Both the position numbers and the translations under genes were made by a program. Below are positions 30,443-39,624 of a stretch of DNA of 64,000 bases, piece by piece. Each line of letters starts with the position of its first letter. Position 1 is the stretch's first letter. Source of the DNA: Actinomycetota bacterium (GTDB taxonomy: Bacteria; Actinomycetota; Actinomycetes; Actinomycetales; Microbacteriaceae); contig JAIUPK010000003.1 of the NCBI GenBank assembly GCA_020160915.1, positions 186,001 through 250,000 on the forward strand, given 5' to 3'. A model generated the notes under the pieces. That model was not told where the DNA came from. It saw only the letters and a list, made by a program, of their open reading frames with translations, and ran no database searches.

Positions 30443-31737
30443 TGGCCGCACCTGCCCGCTACGTGCCGGTCGACCTCATCGAGGTCACCGCCTGGGGTCG
30501 ACTCGTGGGAGCGATCGCCGCGGGCCGCCAGCGTGACGCCTACGTCTTCGAGTACGACCCGAGTTGGATCGCCGGGGGCATCGAACTCGCACCCGCCCTG
30601 ATGCCGCTCGCGCGCACCCTGTACTCCTTCCCCGGCCTGCCCGCGAACACCTATCAGGGGCTCCCGCCCATGATCGCGGACTCCCTGCCCGACCGGTTCG
30701 GCAACAGCATCGTGGATGCCTGGCTCGCCAGGAACGGAATCCCGTCCGAGCAGGTGTCGGCCCTCGACCGCCTCGGCTACCTCGGCGAGCGCGGAATGGG
30801 CGCGCTCGTGTACCGGCCAGACAACTCGCCCAGCCTGCCGCCACCCACGGCGCTCGACCTGGGCCAGCTCATCGTCTCGGCCCGGCGCGCAGTGGAGGGG
30901 TCGCTGGCGAATGAGGACGAGTCACAGGCCGCGCTGCGTCGCATCATCGAGGTGGGCACGAGCGCGGGCGGCGCCCGCGCGAAGGCGATCGTGAACATCG
31001 ATCCCGCGACAAACGAGATCCGCTCCGGTCACCTGCCTCCCCCACCCGGCTTCGAGGCCTGGCTCCTGAAGTTCGACGGGATCGGCGCCGACGAGCAGCT
31101 CGGTCCAGGCCAGAACTACGGGCGCGTGGAGTACGCCTACTCGCTCATGGCTCGTGCGGCGGGCATCCAGATGGCACCGACCCGGCTGCTCGAGGAGCAC
31201 GGTCGCGCGCACTTCATGACCCGTCGATTCGATCGCGTCGACGGCGGCGAACGCCTGCACATGCTCACCCTCTGCGGAATGGACGGGGTCGACTTCAACG
31301 CCCGCGGCGTCAACGACTACTCCCAGCTGTTCGCGCGAATCGTCGCGCTCGGGCTCGGTGACGCGGCCCTCGAGCAGGCCTTCCTGCGCATGGCCTTCAA
31401 CGTGATGGCCGCCAACTGCGACGACCACACGAAGAACTTCGCGTTCCTCATGCAGCCCGACGGCACCTGGACGCTCGCGCCCGCCTATGACGTGACGCAC
31501 GCCTACTCCCCCACGAGCGTGTGGGTGAGTCAGCACCTGATGTCGGTGAATGGTGCATTCCGCGAGATCACTCGCCGCGACCTGCTGGCGGTCGCCGACC
31601 GATTCGGCATCGAGCGAGCCGCCGCCGCGATCACCCGGGTGCGTGACGTCGTGCGCAGCTGGCCGGAGTTCGCAGCCGAGGCGGGGCTGGATGCCCGGCT
31701 CACCGACCTCATCGCGGCCGACTTCGTCGAGCTCTAG
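30442..31737 (+). CDS. hipA: HipA-family serine/threonine kinase toxin
   Basis: A 431-residue HipA kinase. HipA in Escherichia coli phosphorylates glutamyl-tRNA synthetase and causes growth arrest. Here the phosphate-binding loop reads VGTSAGGARAKAIV (about residue 172), the substrate lysine region is AWLLKFDGIG, and the catalytic loop is FNVMAANCDDHTKNFAFL with the Asp and Asn retained, followed by LAPAYDV for the metal Asp. It therefore appears active. The N-terminal Couple_hipA region includes FPGLPANTYQGLPPMIADSLPD. It is coupled to hipB by a one-base overlap. Confidence 0.87.
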   Translation: MAAPARYVPVDLIEVTAWGRLVGAIAAGRQRDAYVFEYDPSWIAGGIELAPALMPLARTLYSFPGLPANTYQGLPPMIADSLPDRFGNSIVDAWLARNGIPSEQVSALDRLGYLGERGMGALVYRPDNSPSLPPPTALDLGQLIVSARRAVEGSLANEDESQAALRRIIEVGTSAGGARAKAIVNIDPATNEIRSGHLPPPPGFEAWLLKFDGIGADEQLGPGQNYGRVEYAYSLMARAAGIQMAPTRLLEEHGRAHFMTRRFDRVDGGERLHMLTLCGMDGVDFNARGVNDYSQLFARIVALGLGDAALEQAFLRMAFNVMAANCDDHTKNFAFLMQPDGTWTLAPAYDVTHAYSPTSVWVSQHLMSVNGAFREITRRDLLAVADRFGIERAAAAITRVRDVVRSWPEFAAEAGLDARLTDLIAADFVEL

Positions 31738-31775
31738 GCCGGGCGCCCCCTTAACGTTGGACGGCGACCCGAGGG

Positions 31776-31842
31776 CCGCCGTGATCAAATCGTTACGCGA
31801 GGCCGCCACGCGCGCAAGCCCCCGGAGGAAAGATCACGGCGG
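31776..31842. repeat. Long-range inverted repeat downstream of hipA
   Basis: CCGCCGTGATC (31776-31786) and GATCACGGCGG (31832-31842) are exact 11-base complements separated by 45 bases. They lie in the 186-base gap between hipA and the next gene. It may be a terminator, a small structured RNA or a protein site; no U-tract is seen. Confidence 0.45.
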
Positions 31843-31923
31843 GTTACCAGAGAGTTCATCAGCCGTGCATATCCACCACCACGGCCGGCGGTGAATAAGC
31901 TCGCTCCACGAGAGGAGCATCGA

Positions 31924-32445
31924 ATGCCCGTCACCGCCGGTGAGTACGACGCGAGCTTCACCACCGACGCTGTGGTCGAGTTCCGCGAGCTCTGCCGCGC
32001 GACCGCCACGGCCTGGCTCGCCGCGGGCGTCGACGCGACCGACGCCGCCGTGGCGTGGCAGACCGTGGAGGTGCAACGTCGGTTTCTCGGATTCCCGGTG
32101 ACCGACCGGTACCGGGAGTCGGAGGTACTGCTCCGGGGCTGGCAGCTCGCGGACGTCACCACCCTCCACGACACGACGGGTGACCTGTGGCGGCTTCGCA
32201 CCGTTGCCGTCGTGCTCGGCGACGACGGCGAGCTGTACCGTGTCGAGCGCCGCCGTGAGGAGAAGGCCGGTAGTCCGACGACGGATGACGGTGCGGCCCA
32301 CGTCACGCGCCTGGCTGATGCCGACCTGCCGCTCTGGGACCACCTCGACCCGCCGACCTTCGGCGCCGGTGCCGCGCCCGGATACTGGGCACTCTTCCCC
32401 CAGCGGCTGCGCGCCGCGCTGGCGGAGCTCGACGGCACGCGCTGA
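31924..32445 (+). CDS. Hypothetical protein
   Basis: A 173-residue soluble protein beginning MPVTAGEYDASFTTDAVVEF at an ATG with GAGAGGAG eight bases before it. It is acidic, with several Trp and Arg residues, a predicted helical first half (VQRRFLGFPVTDRYRESEVL) and beta strands in TTGDLWRLRTVAVVLGDDG. No known domain, signal or membrane helix is recognised. It lies 12 bases before a lipoprotein gene and could be co-transcribed with it. Codon use is normal for the window. Confidence 0.65.
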   Translation: MPVTAGEYDASFTTDAVVEFRELCRATATAWLAAGVDATDAAVAWQTVEVQRRFLGFPVTDRYRESEVLLRGWQLADVTTLHDTTGDLWRLRTVAVVLGDDGELYRVERRREEKAGSPTTDDGAAHVTRLADADLPLWDHLDPPTFGAGAAPGYWALFPQRLRAALAELDGTR

Positions 32446-32457
32446 TAACGTCAGGCC

Positions 32458-33606
32458 ATGAGCCGTCGACCGATCACACCATCACGGGGAGCGGCAATCA
32501 CCGCAGTGGCCCTGACCGCACTGACGCTCACGGCACTGATCGGATGCGTGCCCACTCCCTCTCCCGCGCCCAGCGGTTCGGGCAGCTCGACACCCACACC
32601 GACCGCTACCGCAAGCACTCCCCTGGCCTGCGCCGACCTCGTGCCGGCCGCTGCCGTCGATACGGCTCTCGCGTCGCCGTCGGCTCCCGCCGACTTCTCC
32701 ACCCTGCTGGAGTACCCGACACCGGGCGACTTCGCCTCGACCTCGGCGGGCGGCATCCGGTGCGCGTGGCTCGCCGACGGATCGATGGGCACCTACTCGA
32801 GCATCGTCGGCGGCCCAGGCGTGCCCTGGCTCGACGTGCAGGTGCTGCCCGGGGCCGCGTCCGACTGGAACTCGTACACCTTCGGCGACTCCCCCGGAAC
32901 CGCCGACCAGACGCCGTTCGCTGGCTTTCCGGGCGCGCACTCCTGCGGTGACCCCGGATGCCTGGCAACGGCACCCATCGGTGACGCCTGGGTGAGCGTG
33001 ATGGTGCACGACCCGGGACTCGGCGTCGGCGACAGTCTTGTGGGCGCATCATCTGACGACGTGCTCGCCGCGTTGACGCCCGCTGCTGCCGCCGTCTTCG
33101 CCACCATCAACGACGCCACGCCCGAGCAGCTGGCGTGGCCTGCGACTAGCGGCCGCGAGGCGTCCGCCAGCGTGGATGTCTGCGCGAGCTTCCTGAAGAC
33201 TCCCGCCCTCGCGAACGCGCTGGGCGTGGCATCCGTCGGCGACTACGAGGTCACGGCGCCGGATCCGCGGGACATCGTCACGCTGGAGTCCACCGCACAG
33301 GTCGCGGCCGGCTTTGTGAGCTGCGTGGCGGAGTCCTCGGAGGAGTTCGCCCGCGCCGACTTCGTGCTGCTGCTGGACAACGCCGCTATCGTCGATCGCA
33401 TCGCCGCGCGCCTCACGGCGGACAGCCCGGAGCAGCTCGACACCCTGGACGGCCAGACCGGGGCGGAGAAGGCAGTCTCGACCTGCTCCGCCGACCGCGC
33501 CGCCTGCGAGCTGTGGTTCAGCCTTGGCGTCGACGCGATCTACGTGAGCTCATTCTCGAGCGACTCACGGGCGATCGCCGAAGCGATCATCGCCCAGGCA
33601 CGCTAG
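32458..33606 (+). CDS. Secreted lipoprotein of unknown function
   Basis: A 382-residue lipoprotein. The signal peptide has a basic start, a hydrophobic core (ITAVALTALTLTALIGC) and a lipobox LIGC with the acylated Cys near residue 29. A Pro/Ser/Thr-rich linker follows. The mature part contains two similar halves, each with paired cysteines (LACADLVPAAAVDTAL and VDVCASFLKTPALANAL), suggesting an internal duplication. It probably sits outside the membrane. TAACGT seven bases before the ATG may be a -10 of a leaderless transcript. The last 20 bases overlap the convergent permease gene. Confidence 0.78.
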   Translation: MSRRPITPSRGAAITAVALTALTLTALIGCVPTPSPAPSGSGSSTPTPTATASTPLACADLVPAAAVDTALASPSAPADFSTLLEYPTPGDFASTSAGGIRCAWLADGSMGTYSSIVGGPGVPWLDVQVLPGAASDWNSYTFGDSPGTADQTPFAGFPGAHSCGDPGCLATAPIGDAWVSVMVHDPGLGVGDSLVGASSDDVLAALTPAAAAVFATINDATPEQLAWPATSGREASASVDVCASFLKTPALANALGVASVGDYEVTAPDPRDIVTLESTAQVAAGFVSCVAESSEEFARADFVLLLDNAAIVDRIAARLTADSPEQLDTLDGQTGAEKAVSTCSADRAACELWFSLGVDAIYVSSFSSDSRAIAEAIIAQAR

Positions 33607-35206
33607 TCGGCACCATCCACAGAAGCACACTCGACTGCAGCACGATCAGCAGGGTGATGAGCGCGAGCAAGCCCAGGCTCCACGGCACCAGCTTGCGGAA
33701 CAGCTGGTTCTCGCTGCCCTCCAGTCCCACGGCAGCGGATGCCACGGCCAGATTCTGCAGCGACAGCATCTTGCCGAGCACCCCCGCCGATGAGTTCGCC
33801 GCAGCCATGAGCACGGGTGGCAGGCCGGTGGCCGCTGCCGCCGTCACCTGCAACTGACCGAACAGCGAGTTCGAGGCCGTGTCGGAGCCGGTGATCGCCA
33901 CCCCGATCCACCCGATCAGCGGCGAGAGCACGACGAAGAAACCGCCGGCCGATGCGAGGGCGGTGCCGAGTGTCGACGTCTGGCCGGACAGGTTCATGAC
34001 GAACGAGAGACCGAGCACCGCGGTGACGGTCACGATGGTCCAGCGCAGCTGCTTCACCGTCGCACCATAGGTGCGAGCGGCCAGCCCGGGGCGGATCCGA
34101 TAGAGCGCCACGGTGATCAGTCCCGAGATGAACAACATTGTGCCGGTCGCCTTGAGGTGATCGAAGTGCATGTCCTGGCCCGCGGCCGGGTCGCCGGCTG
34201 CGTCGACCACATCGAGGCCCGGCCAGCGGAAGGTGACGGTGCCGACCTCGCCGAGCCAGCCCTTGATCGCGGGGAGTTGCGCCAGCGAGAACACCGTGAT
34301 GATCACGGCATAGGGCGCAACCGACATGACGATCTCACGAACGGTCGGTCGCACGACCGGAGCCTCACCATCCGCTCCCACGCTCACCTCGTGGCTGGGG
34401 TGCCACACCCGCAGCATGAGCAGCACGCCGATGATCGTCGCGACGGCCGCGAAGACATCCGTGAGCTCGACGGCGAAGAAGTTGGATGTCACGAACTGAA
34501 CGATCGCGAACACCACACCAGCGACCACCGCAACGGGCCACGTCTCCCGAACGCCACGGCGACCGTCGACCAGGAACACCAGCAGCAGCGGAACGAGCGC
34601 CGCGATGAAGGGCGTCTGGCGTCCGGCCATAGACGCGAGGTCGTGCAGGGGCAGTCCTGTCACCCCGACGAGCGCGAAGATCGGGGCGGCTAGCGCGCCG
34701 AAGGCGACGGGCGCGGTGTTGGCCAGCAGCGACACCATCGCGGCCTTGAGCGGCTTCATCCCCGCCGCCAGCAGCATGGCTGCCGAGATCGCGACAGGCG
34801 CACCGAACCCCGCGAGAGACTCGAGCAGCGCACCGAAGCAGAAGGCCACCAGGATCGACAGGATGCGCAGGTCGTTGCTCACCGACCGGATCGTGCGGCC
34901 GAACGCCTCCGACCAGGGCGTCGCGACTGTCAGTTTGTAGACCCACAGGGCGTTCACGAGAATCCAGAGGATCGGGAAGATCCCGTAGAAGATACCGGCT
35001 CCGGCCGCGCTGAGGGTCTGCACCACGGGCATCCGCCAGCCGGCGATCGCCAGCACGACGGCCACCGCGAGCGCGGCGATGGCCGCGAATGGCGCCTTGA
35101 CCTTGAACACTCCGAGGAGTACGAACAGCAGCACGATCGGGATCGCCGCTACCAGCGCGGAGATGAGCAGCGATGCGGCTATCGGGTCGGGATCCTGCTG
35201 GAACAC
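33587..35206 (-). CDS. L-lactate permease family transporter
   Basis: A 539-residue membrane protein of the LctP/LldP family (lactate or glycolate uptake with protons), with about 13 helices. Diagnostic motifs are SLAGFGAPVAISAAML, ANTAPVAFGALAAPI, GWIGVAITGSDTASN and LPPVLMAAANSSAGVLGKM. I use the GTG at 35206, which follows GGAGG by nine bases and gives a start just before the first helix; the frame stays open 18 codons upstream. No lactate dehydrogenase genes flank it, so a related 2-hydroxy acid may be the substrate. Confidence 0.88.
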   Translation of the reverse strand: MFQQDPDPIAASLLISALVAAIPIVLLFVLLGVFKVKAPFAAIAALAVAVVLAIAGWRMPVVQTLSAAGAGIFYGIFPILWILVNALWVYKLTVATPWSEAFGRTIRSVSNDLRILSILVAFCFGALLESLAGFGAPVAISAAMLLAAGMKPLKAAMVSLLANTAPVAFGALAAPIFALVGVTGLPLHDLASMAGRQTPFIAALVPLLLVFLVDGRRGVRETWPVAVVAGVVFAIVQFVTSNFFAVELTDVFAAVATIIGVLLMLRVWHPSHEVSVGADGEAPVVRPTVREIVMSVAPYAVIITVFSLAQLPAIKGWLGEVGTVTFRWPGLDVVDAAGDPAAGQDMHFDHLKATGTMLFISGLITVALYRIRPGLAARTYGATVKQLRWTIVTVTAVLGLSFVMNLSGQTSTLGTALASAGGFFVVLSPLIGWIGVAITGSDTASNSLFGQLQVTAAAATGLPPVLMAAANSSAGVLGKMLSLQNLAVASAAVGLEGSENQLFRKLVPWSLGLLALITLLIVLQSSVLLWMVPTSVPGR

Positions 35207-35344
35207 GTGGCGTGACCTCCGGGCGTGGCATCCGCCCACCCTGAGCGTCGATCCGCTCACCAGTGTGACCGCGCCGACTCAAGCGTCGACAGGGCCATTG
35301 GACCCAGGTGGCGAAAGCAGATCTCTCGCCGCTCACCGGAAACG

Positions 35345-35380
35345 ACAGGGTGAGCGCGCCATCCGGCTCGCTCACCCTGT
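35345..35380. terminator. Hairpin between the lactonase gene and the lactate permease gene
   Basis: ACAGGGTGAGCG (35345-35356) pairs exactly with CGCTCACCCTGT (35369-35380). It lies 51 bases past the stop of the last gene of the 14-gene minus-strand run and upstream of the lctP-like gene, so it probably ends the long transcript. Confidence 0.7.
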
Positions 35381-35430
35381 GTCGACTCGATCGGTCCTGG
35401 CAGCCCGAGTCGAGACGGTCGTTCACCCGC

Positions 35431-36357
35431 CTAGCGGAAGGCGAAGGCCTTCGACGGGTTGATCACTGTCATCTGGTGGATGTCCGCATCGGACACACCC
35501 TGTTCCTGGAGCCGCGGGATCACGTTCGTGATGACGTTGTCGTAGCCCACACCGCCATAGGTGGCAAGCTGCCCGAGTTCACAGATGTCGTTCGACAGCA
35601 TCATCCGCTCGGCGAATCCACGTCGACACATCTCGACGATGTTGTCGATGCGGAACTGCAGTGGCGCATATCCCTCGATGAACGCAAGGTTGTCGATGTT
35701 GATCCACGCCCCCCGGTCGGCGATGGGCAGCATGTGCTCCACACCCTTGCGGTCGCCGAGGTGCGAGACGATCACGACTTCCGGCGAGACACCCTCCTCT
35801 GCAAGCAAGTCAAGCTGCTCGAGGGCGAGCTCACCCCAGTGGGTCGTGTGAGTGAGAATTGGGATGCCGGTCTCGACGTGCGCGCGGCCCGCAGCTCGAA
35901 ACACTCGCTCCACTGCGGGAGGGATGTGCCCCCGCTCGGTGCCGATCTCGCCGATGAACCCCGGCCGAACGCCAGTATCCCCCACACCCGCGGTGATCTC
36001 ACGCACGAGCATTGCAGCGAGATCGGCGGTGGAGGTCGTCGTGATGAGCTCGGGATAGACCATCTCGCGGTACCAGCCCGCGCCCATGACGATGTTCACA
36101 CCCGACGCACGACTCAGACGCGCTAGCGCCTCAGGATCGCGGGCCAGTCCGTTGTTGGTCGGGTCGCAGATCGTCCGACCCCCTGCCTCGCGATAGCGCA
36201 CAAGTTCTGCGAGCGCGATCTGTTCGTCGTCGAGAATGGCTTCGTACAGCTGTCGGATGCCCCATCCGTCAACGAGGATGTGGTCGTGGCTCAGTGTGAA
36301 GCCAAGCTCGTCGGGGTCCACCTCGCCGAGCACGGTGACGACACGGCCATGGGTCAT
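35431..36357 (-). CDS. Phosphotriesterase-family metal hydrolase, probably a lactonase
   Basis: A 308-residue TIM-barrel amidohydrolase of the phosphotriesterase/Php family. The metal-binding HxH is in TLSHDHILVD. Other features are GRTICDPTNNGLARD, MGAGWYREM, FIGEIGTE, HTTHWGELALEQL for the third His, VSHLGDRKG for the fourth, and the final Asp in MMLSNDICELG. The usual bridging Lys position appears to be Glu (GEIG), as in several lactonase and PTE-like members. It overlaps the upstream IclR gene by four bases and is the last gene of the run. Family members hydrolyse lactones or phosphoesters; the true substrate is unknown. Confidence 0.82.
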   Translation of the reverse strand: MTHGRVVTVLGEVDPDELGFTLSHDHILVDGWGIRQLYEAILDDEQIALAELVRYREAGGRTICDPTNNGLARDPEALARLSRASGVNIVMGAGWYREMVYPELITTTSTADLAAMLVREITAGVGDTGVRPGFIGEIGTERGHIPPAVERVFRAAGRAHVETGIPILTHTTHWGELALEQLDLLAEEGVSPEVVIVSHLGDRKGVEHMLPIADRGAWINIDNLAFIEGYAPLQFRIDNIVEMCRRGFAERMMLSNDICELGQLATYGGVGYDNVITNVIPRLQEQGVSDADIHQMTVINPSKAFAFR

Positions 36358-37148
36358 GAGAAGCTCCTCGACTGGGGGGCCGCGTCTATGGCGGCGGAGA
36401 TGGCTCGGGATGCCACAAGCAAGACCTCGATCATGCGATCCGTCGTGACATCCCCGTTTTCAATGCGCGCAGTGGGTACTGAGAAGCTGAGTGCAGCAAC
36501 AACCTGCCCACCGCGGTTGGTGATGGGGACGGCGACGCAGTAGACGCCGTGCGAGTACTCGCCGTCATCGGTTGCGTAGCCTCGTGCGCGCACCACATCA
36601 AGCACCTCGATCAGACGGTCCCCTGACGTGATGGTGTGCGGGGTGTACCCCGTGAGAGTCTGTCCAGCGAATCGGTCACGGAGCACATTGGCGGGTAGCC
36701 CGCTGAGCAATGCCTTGCCGATTCCCGTTACGTACGCGGGCAGTCGACTCCCCTCGCTGGAGACGAGCCGAAGCGGCTGTGTCCCCTCAACCTTGTCCAA
36801 GTAGACGACGTCGAGGTCGTCGAGCATGCCCAGTTGGATGGTCTCATCGAGGGATTCGTTTGCCTCCCGGAGGTATCGTCGCGCCCTGATGACGATGTCG
36901 CGACTCGGTCGGAATGCCTGCCCTACCTCCCAGGGGCGCACGCCGATTGAGTATCGCCGGTCCTCGGAGTCGAGGGTCAGCCACTTCATCGCGACCACGG
37001 TCTGGAGCAGTCCATGCAGACTGCTCTTGGGATACGACAATTGGTCCGCGAGCTCGACGAAGGTCATCCCGTGCGGGTGCCGCGCGACGAGCTCAAGCAG
37101 CTCGAGTGTGCGCTGGGCCGACTTGACGCTGGGTGATTCAGTAGACAC
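36354..37148 (-). CDS. IclR-family regulator
   Basis: A 264-residue regulator. The N-terminal winged helix is SAQRTLELLELVARHPHG followed by TFVELADQLSYPKSSLHGLL. The C-terminal ligand domain begins with the typical DIVIRARRYLREANESLDETIQLG pattern (read in parts) and includes AYVTGIGKALLSGL. IclR proteins bind small catabolic intermediates. It lies 39 bases downstream of ridA and overlaps the lactonase gene, so it probably controls the whole cluster, perhaps through the palindrome at 48931-48956. Confidence 0.9.
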   Translation of the reverse strand: MSTESPSVKSAQRTLELLELVARHPHGMTFVELADQLSYPKSSLHGLLQTVVAMKWLTLDSEDRRYSIGVRPWEVGQAFRPSRDIVIRARRYLREANESLDETIQLGMLDDLDVVYLDKVEGTQPLRLVSSEGSRLPAYVTGIGKALLSGLPANVLRDRFAGQTLTGYTPHTITSGDRLIEVLDVVRARGYATDDGEYSHGVYCVAVPITNRGGQVVAALSFSVPTARIENGDVTTDRMIEVLLVASRAISAAIDAAPQSRSFS

Positions 37149-37187
37149 GACACCTCACTTCTCGCATGTGATCACCACCGGATGACG

Positions 37188-37571
37188 TCACGCGTCGGAC
37201 GCGACCGCGATGAGGTCCACCTCGACCAGCAGCGGCGACGGCAGCACGACCGTCACCGTGGTCCGCGCGGGATATGGTTCGGTGAAGTATTCCTTGTAGA
37301 TCTCGTTCATCTCCGCGAACTGCCCGGGGTCGGTGAGGAAGACTCGAGCCTGGATCACGTCGGAGAAGGTCGCACCCGCTGCACCGAGGGTCGCCCGCAG
37401 GTTCTCGAAGGTGCGCCGCAGCTGAGGGCCGAAGCCTTCGTCGACCGATCCGTCGAGACCGATGCCGCCCTGGCCCGCGCAGGCGATGAAGGACCCGCGA
37501 CGGCGGCTCTGCGAATAGGGCCCCAGCGGGCTGGGTGCCTCGGTCGTGCGTCCTACGATGTCGATTGTCAT
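37188..37571 (-). CDS. ridA: RidA/YjgF-family enamine-imine deaminase
   Basis: A 127-residue protein of the RidA family, which hydrolyses reactive enamines and imines released by PLP enzymes. Landmarks are PLGPYSQSRRRGSFIACAGQ, the TFENLRATLGAAGATFSDVIQARVFL block (in parts), and the active-site Arg in YPARTTVTVVLPSP. It fits well beside the SelA-like PLP enzyme two genes upstream, which would release such an intermediate. It overlaps the FAH-family gene by four bases (ATGA). Confidence 0.88.
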   Translation of the reverse strand: MTIDIVGRTTEAPSPLGPYSQSRRRGSFIACAGQGGIGLDGSVDEGFGPQLRRTFENLRATLGAAGATFSDVIQARVFLTDPGQFAEMNEIYKEYFTEPYPARTTVTVVLPSPLLVEVDLIAVASDA

Positions 37572-38434
37572 GCGATCTCCTTTACTGGGAACGGGTCTAC
37601 GGATTGCTCGATCTCTCCGAGCCCGTCGATGGTCATCCTTACGCGGTCGCCGGATGCTAGGTACGGGAAACGCCCCGATAGGGCGACCCCCTGCGGGGTG
37701 CCCGTGAGAATTACATCCCCGGGCTCGAGCATCATGACGCGGGCGAGCTCCATCATGATCTGTGCGACGGAGAACACCATGTCCGAAGTGCTCGACGCCT
37801 GACGCGGTTCACCATTGACCCAGGACCGCATGTCGAGTTTCTGCGGATCCTCGATCTCGTCGGCGGTCGCGATCCACGGACCGAGAGCGCACGAACCGGG
37901 GAAGCACTTTCCCTTGGACCACTGGCCACCGGAGCGATCGAGTTGCAGCCAGCGGTCGCTGATGTCGTCCGCGAGCACGTAGCCCGCAATGGCGCCCATG
38001 GCGGCGTGCGATGTGACCTCACCGTGGAGGGGTGCCCCGACGACGATCCCGAGCTCGACCTCCCAGTCGAGTTTGGACTTGACGTCGACGCGACGGATGG
38101 AATCGTTCGGGCCGACAACCGTATTGGACTTCTTGAAGAAGATCACGAGCTCCTCGGGAGGCAGAGCCCCGGACTCGGCAGCATGAGCAGCGAAGTTCAT
38201 ACCAATGCAGAGCACAGAGGGCGGACGCAGGATGGGCGCACCGACCCGCTCACCGTCGATCGCAGTTGGCGGTAGTTTCCCGCTGGCCAAGGCCGACCCC
38301 AGGCGCTCGATCCCGCCGGTTGCAAAGAAGTCCGCGTCGAAGTCGCGGGTCACCCCGCTCGCGTCGAACCACTGCTCGGCCGTGCCGACGACCGGGCGTT
38401 CAGCCCCCGCTTCACCCACTCTCATGAGCTTCAT
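37568..38434 (-). CDS. Fumarylacetoacetate hydrolase-family protein
   Basis: A 288-residue enzyme of the FAH superfamily (acylpyruvate hydrolase / 2-keto-acid hydratase type). Motifs are LCIGMNFAAHAAES, FFKKSNTVVGPND, LDWEVELGIVVG with the metal-binding Glu pair, IAGYVLADDISDR, KCFPGSCALGPWI and ILTGTPQGVALS. It differs from the longer FAH-family protein at 11110 and resembles the ureidoglycolate lyase / acylpyruvase branch. It is coupled on both sides by 4-base overlaps. It probably cleaves or hydrates a 2-keto acid formed by the PLP enzyme. Confidence 0.87.
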   Translation of the reverse strand: MKLMRVGEAGAERPVVGTAEQWFDASGVTRDFDADFFATGGIERLGSALASGKLPPTAIDGERVGAPILRPPSVLCIGMNFAAHAAESGALPPEELVIFFKKSNTVVGPNDSIRRVDVKSKLDWEVELGIVVGAPLHGEVTSHAAMGAIAGYVLADDISDRWLQLDRSGGQWSKGKCFPGSCALGPWIATADEIEDPQKLDMRSWVNGEPRQASSTSDMVFSVAQIMMELARVMMLEPGDVILTGTPQGVALSGRFPYLASGDRVRMTIDGLGEIEQSVDPFPVKEIA

Positions 38435-39624
38435 CGGATCTCTCCTCCGCTGGTCAATCCGCGATGTCCGGCCAAGTCGGCAAACGCTGCAGCCAAGCCC
38501 TCGGCGTCGCCGTCAATGAGGGCCATGGGGTGCACGACCAGCACACCACGCCAGGCGTCGGCTTCCTCAAGGTAGACGGGCACCTCTCGCGCAGCAAGCG
38601 CCTTCACGAAGGCGTCGACGTCGAGTCCCGCAGCGGCGACCTGAAGCTCGATCACGGGCACGCCGAGCACCGATGTCTCGTGCCAGACCGCGGGGATGGG
38701 ACTGTTGCCGAGCAGTCCGTGCAGCTTCTCGAGCTCGGCTATACCCGCGGTATCGCCCGCACCCGGTGCGGCGACGTAGCTTTCGACCGCAGCGACCAGG
38801 CCTGCGATCTGCTCACGACCGACTTTCATAGCCCTGCCAACTCCGTGGCGAGGCGGCGTAATGCCGTCCCCGCCCCGAACCCACGTGGATTCGCGCTCGT
38901 CCATGTCCTGATGTTGCGCACCGATGAGTGCGATGAACTCGGTGCGACCGCACAGGATTCCGGTCGCTTGTGGACCCCGAAAGTTCTTCCCTCCACTCAG
39001 GGCCACGAGGGCTGCGCCGTCCTTGAGCCATTGGCGGAGGTTCTCGAGTGGCGGAGCGTACAGGGCACCGTCGATGAGCACGGGCACGCCCTTGCTCGAT
39101 GCCAGTTCGCAGATCGCCGCGAGGCTCGGGTGGTTCCCGGCACGGCCGGGACGGTAGAGCACAGCTGCGGTCTGCCCGTCGATTGCTCGTTCGATCTCTC
39201 CGAGGTGTGTCGACGTGGGGTACCCGACGACAACGAGCTCGGCGCCAGCGAACTCGACGGCCCTGTCATACGGGTCACGCTGAGCGGCAAGCACGATCAC
39301 CTTGTGCGGTGCCGCCTCAATGCGCGGAAGCGAGTCAGCACGGGCCGGGTCAGTGCCTGAGATGATTGCCGCCGTGGCCAGGGTGAGCGCCGCCGCGGCT
39401 CCCGACGTGACGTACGCCGCCTCCACGTCAAGCAGGCGAGCGATCTCTTCTCCCGCACGATCCTCCAGGTCACCCATGTGAACTGCATAGGCGGTTGCCT
39501 GGGCCATGGCATCCAGAACAGCAGGATGGAGAGGCAAGCCACCCAATCTGGTCGCCGGCCCTACCCCGTTGATGGCTCGCCGAACACCGATGCGTTCGAA
39601 TAGGGATGGGGTCTTCTCGGTCAT
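38431..39624 (-). CDS. SelA-like PLP-dependent enzyme
   Basis: A 397-residue fold-type I PLP enzyme related to SelA and to the DgaE-like ammonia-lyase group. It opens with FERIGVRRAINGVGPATRLGG, then VTSGAAAALTLATAAI for phosphate binding, VLIDGALYAPP for the ring Asp, and ALSGGKNFRGPQATGILCG with the Schiff-base Lys. A selenium role is unlikely because no other selenocysteine genes are visible. In other bacteria this family is found next to amidohydrolases of the EF_0837 type, as here, and is proposed to eliminate ammonia from an amino acid or amino-sugar acid. Confidence 0.83.
   Translation of the reverse strand: MTEKTPSLFERIGVRRAINGVGPATRLGGLPLHPAVLDAMAQATAYAVHMGDLEDRAGEEIARLLDVEAAYVTSGAAAALTLATAAIISGTDPARADSLPRIEAAPHKVIVLAAQRDPYDRAVEFAGAELVVVGYPTSTHLGEIERAIDGQTAAVLYRPGRAGNHPSLAAICELASSKGVPVLIDGALYAPPLENLRQWLKDGAALVALSGGKNFRGPQATGILCGRTEFIALIGAQHQDMDERESTWVRGGDGITPPRHGVGRAMKVGREQIAGLVAAVESYVAAPGAGDTAGIAELEKLHGLLGNSPIPAVWHETSVLGVPVIELQVAAAGLDVDAFVKALAAREVPVYLEEADAWRGVLVVHPMALIDGDAEGLAAAFADLAGHRGLTSGGEIR

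Noticed and set aside
38431-39624. Selenocysteine system (SelA)
   Set aside because: The protein belongs to the SelA superfamily, but no selB, selC tRNA or selD is seen, and the neighbours are catabolic.
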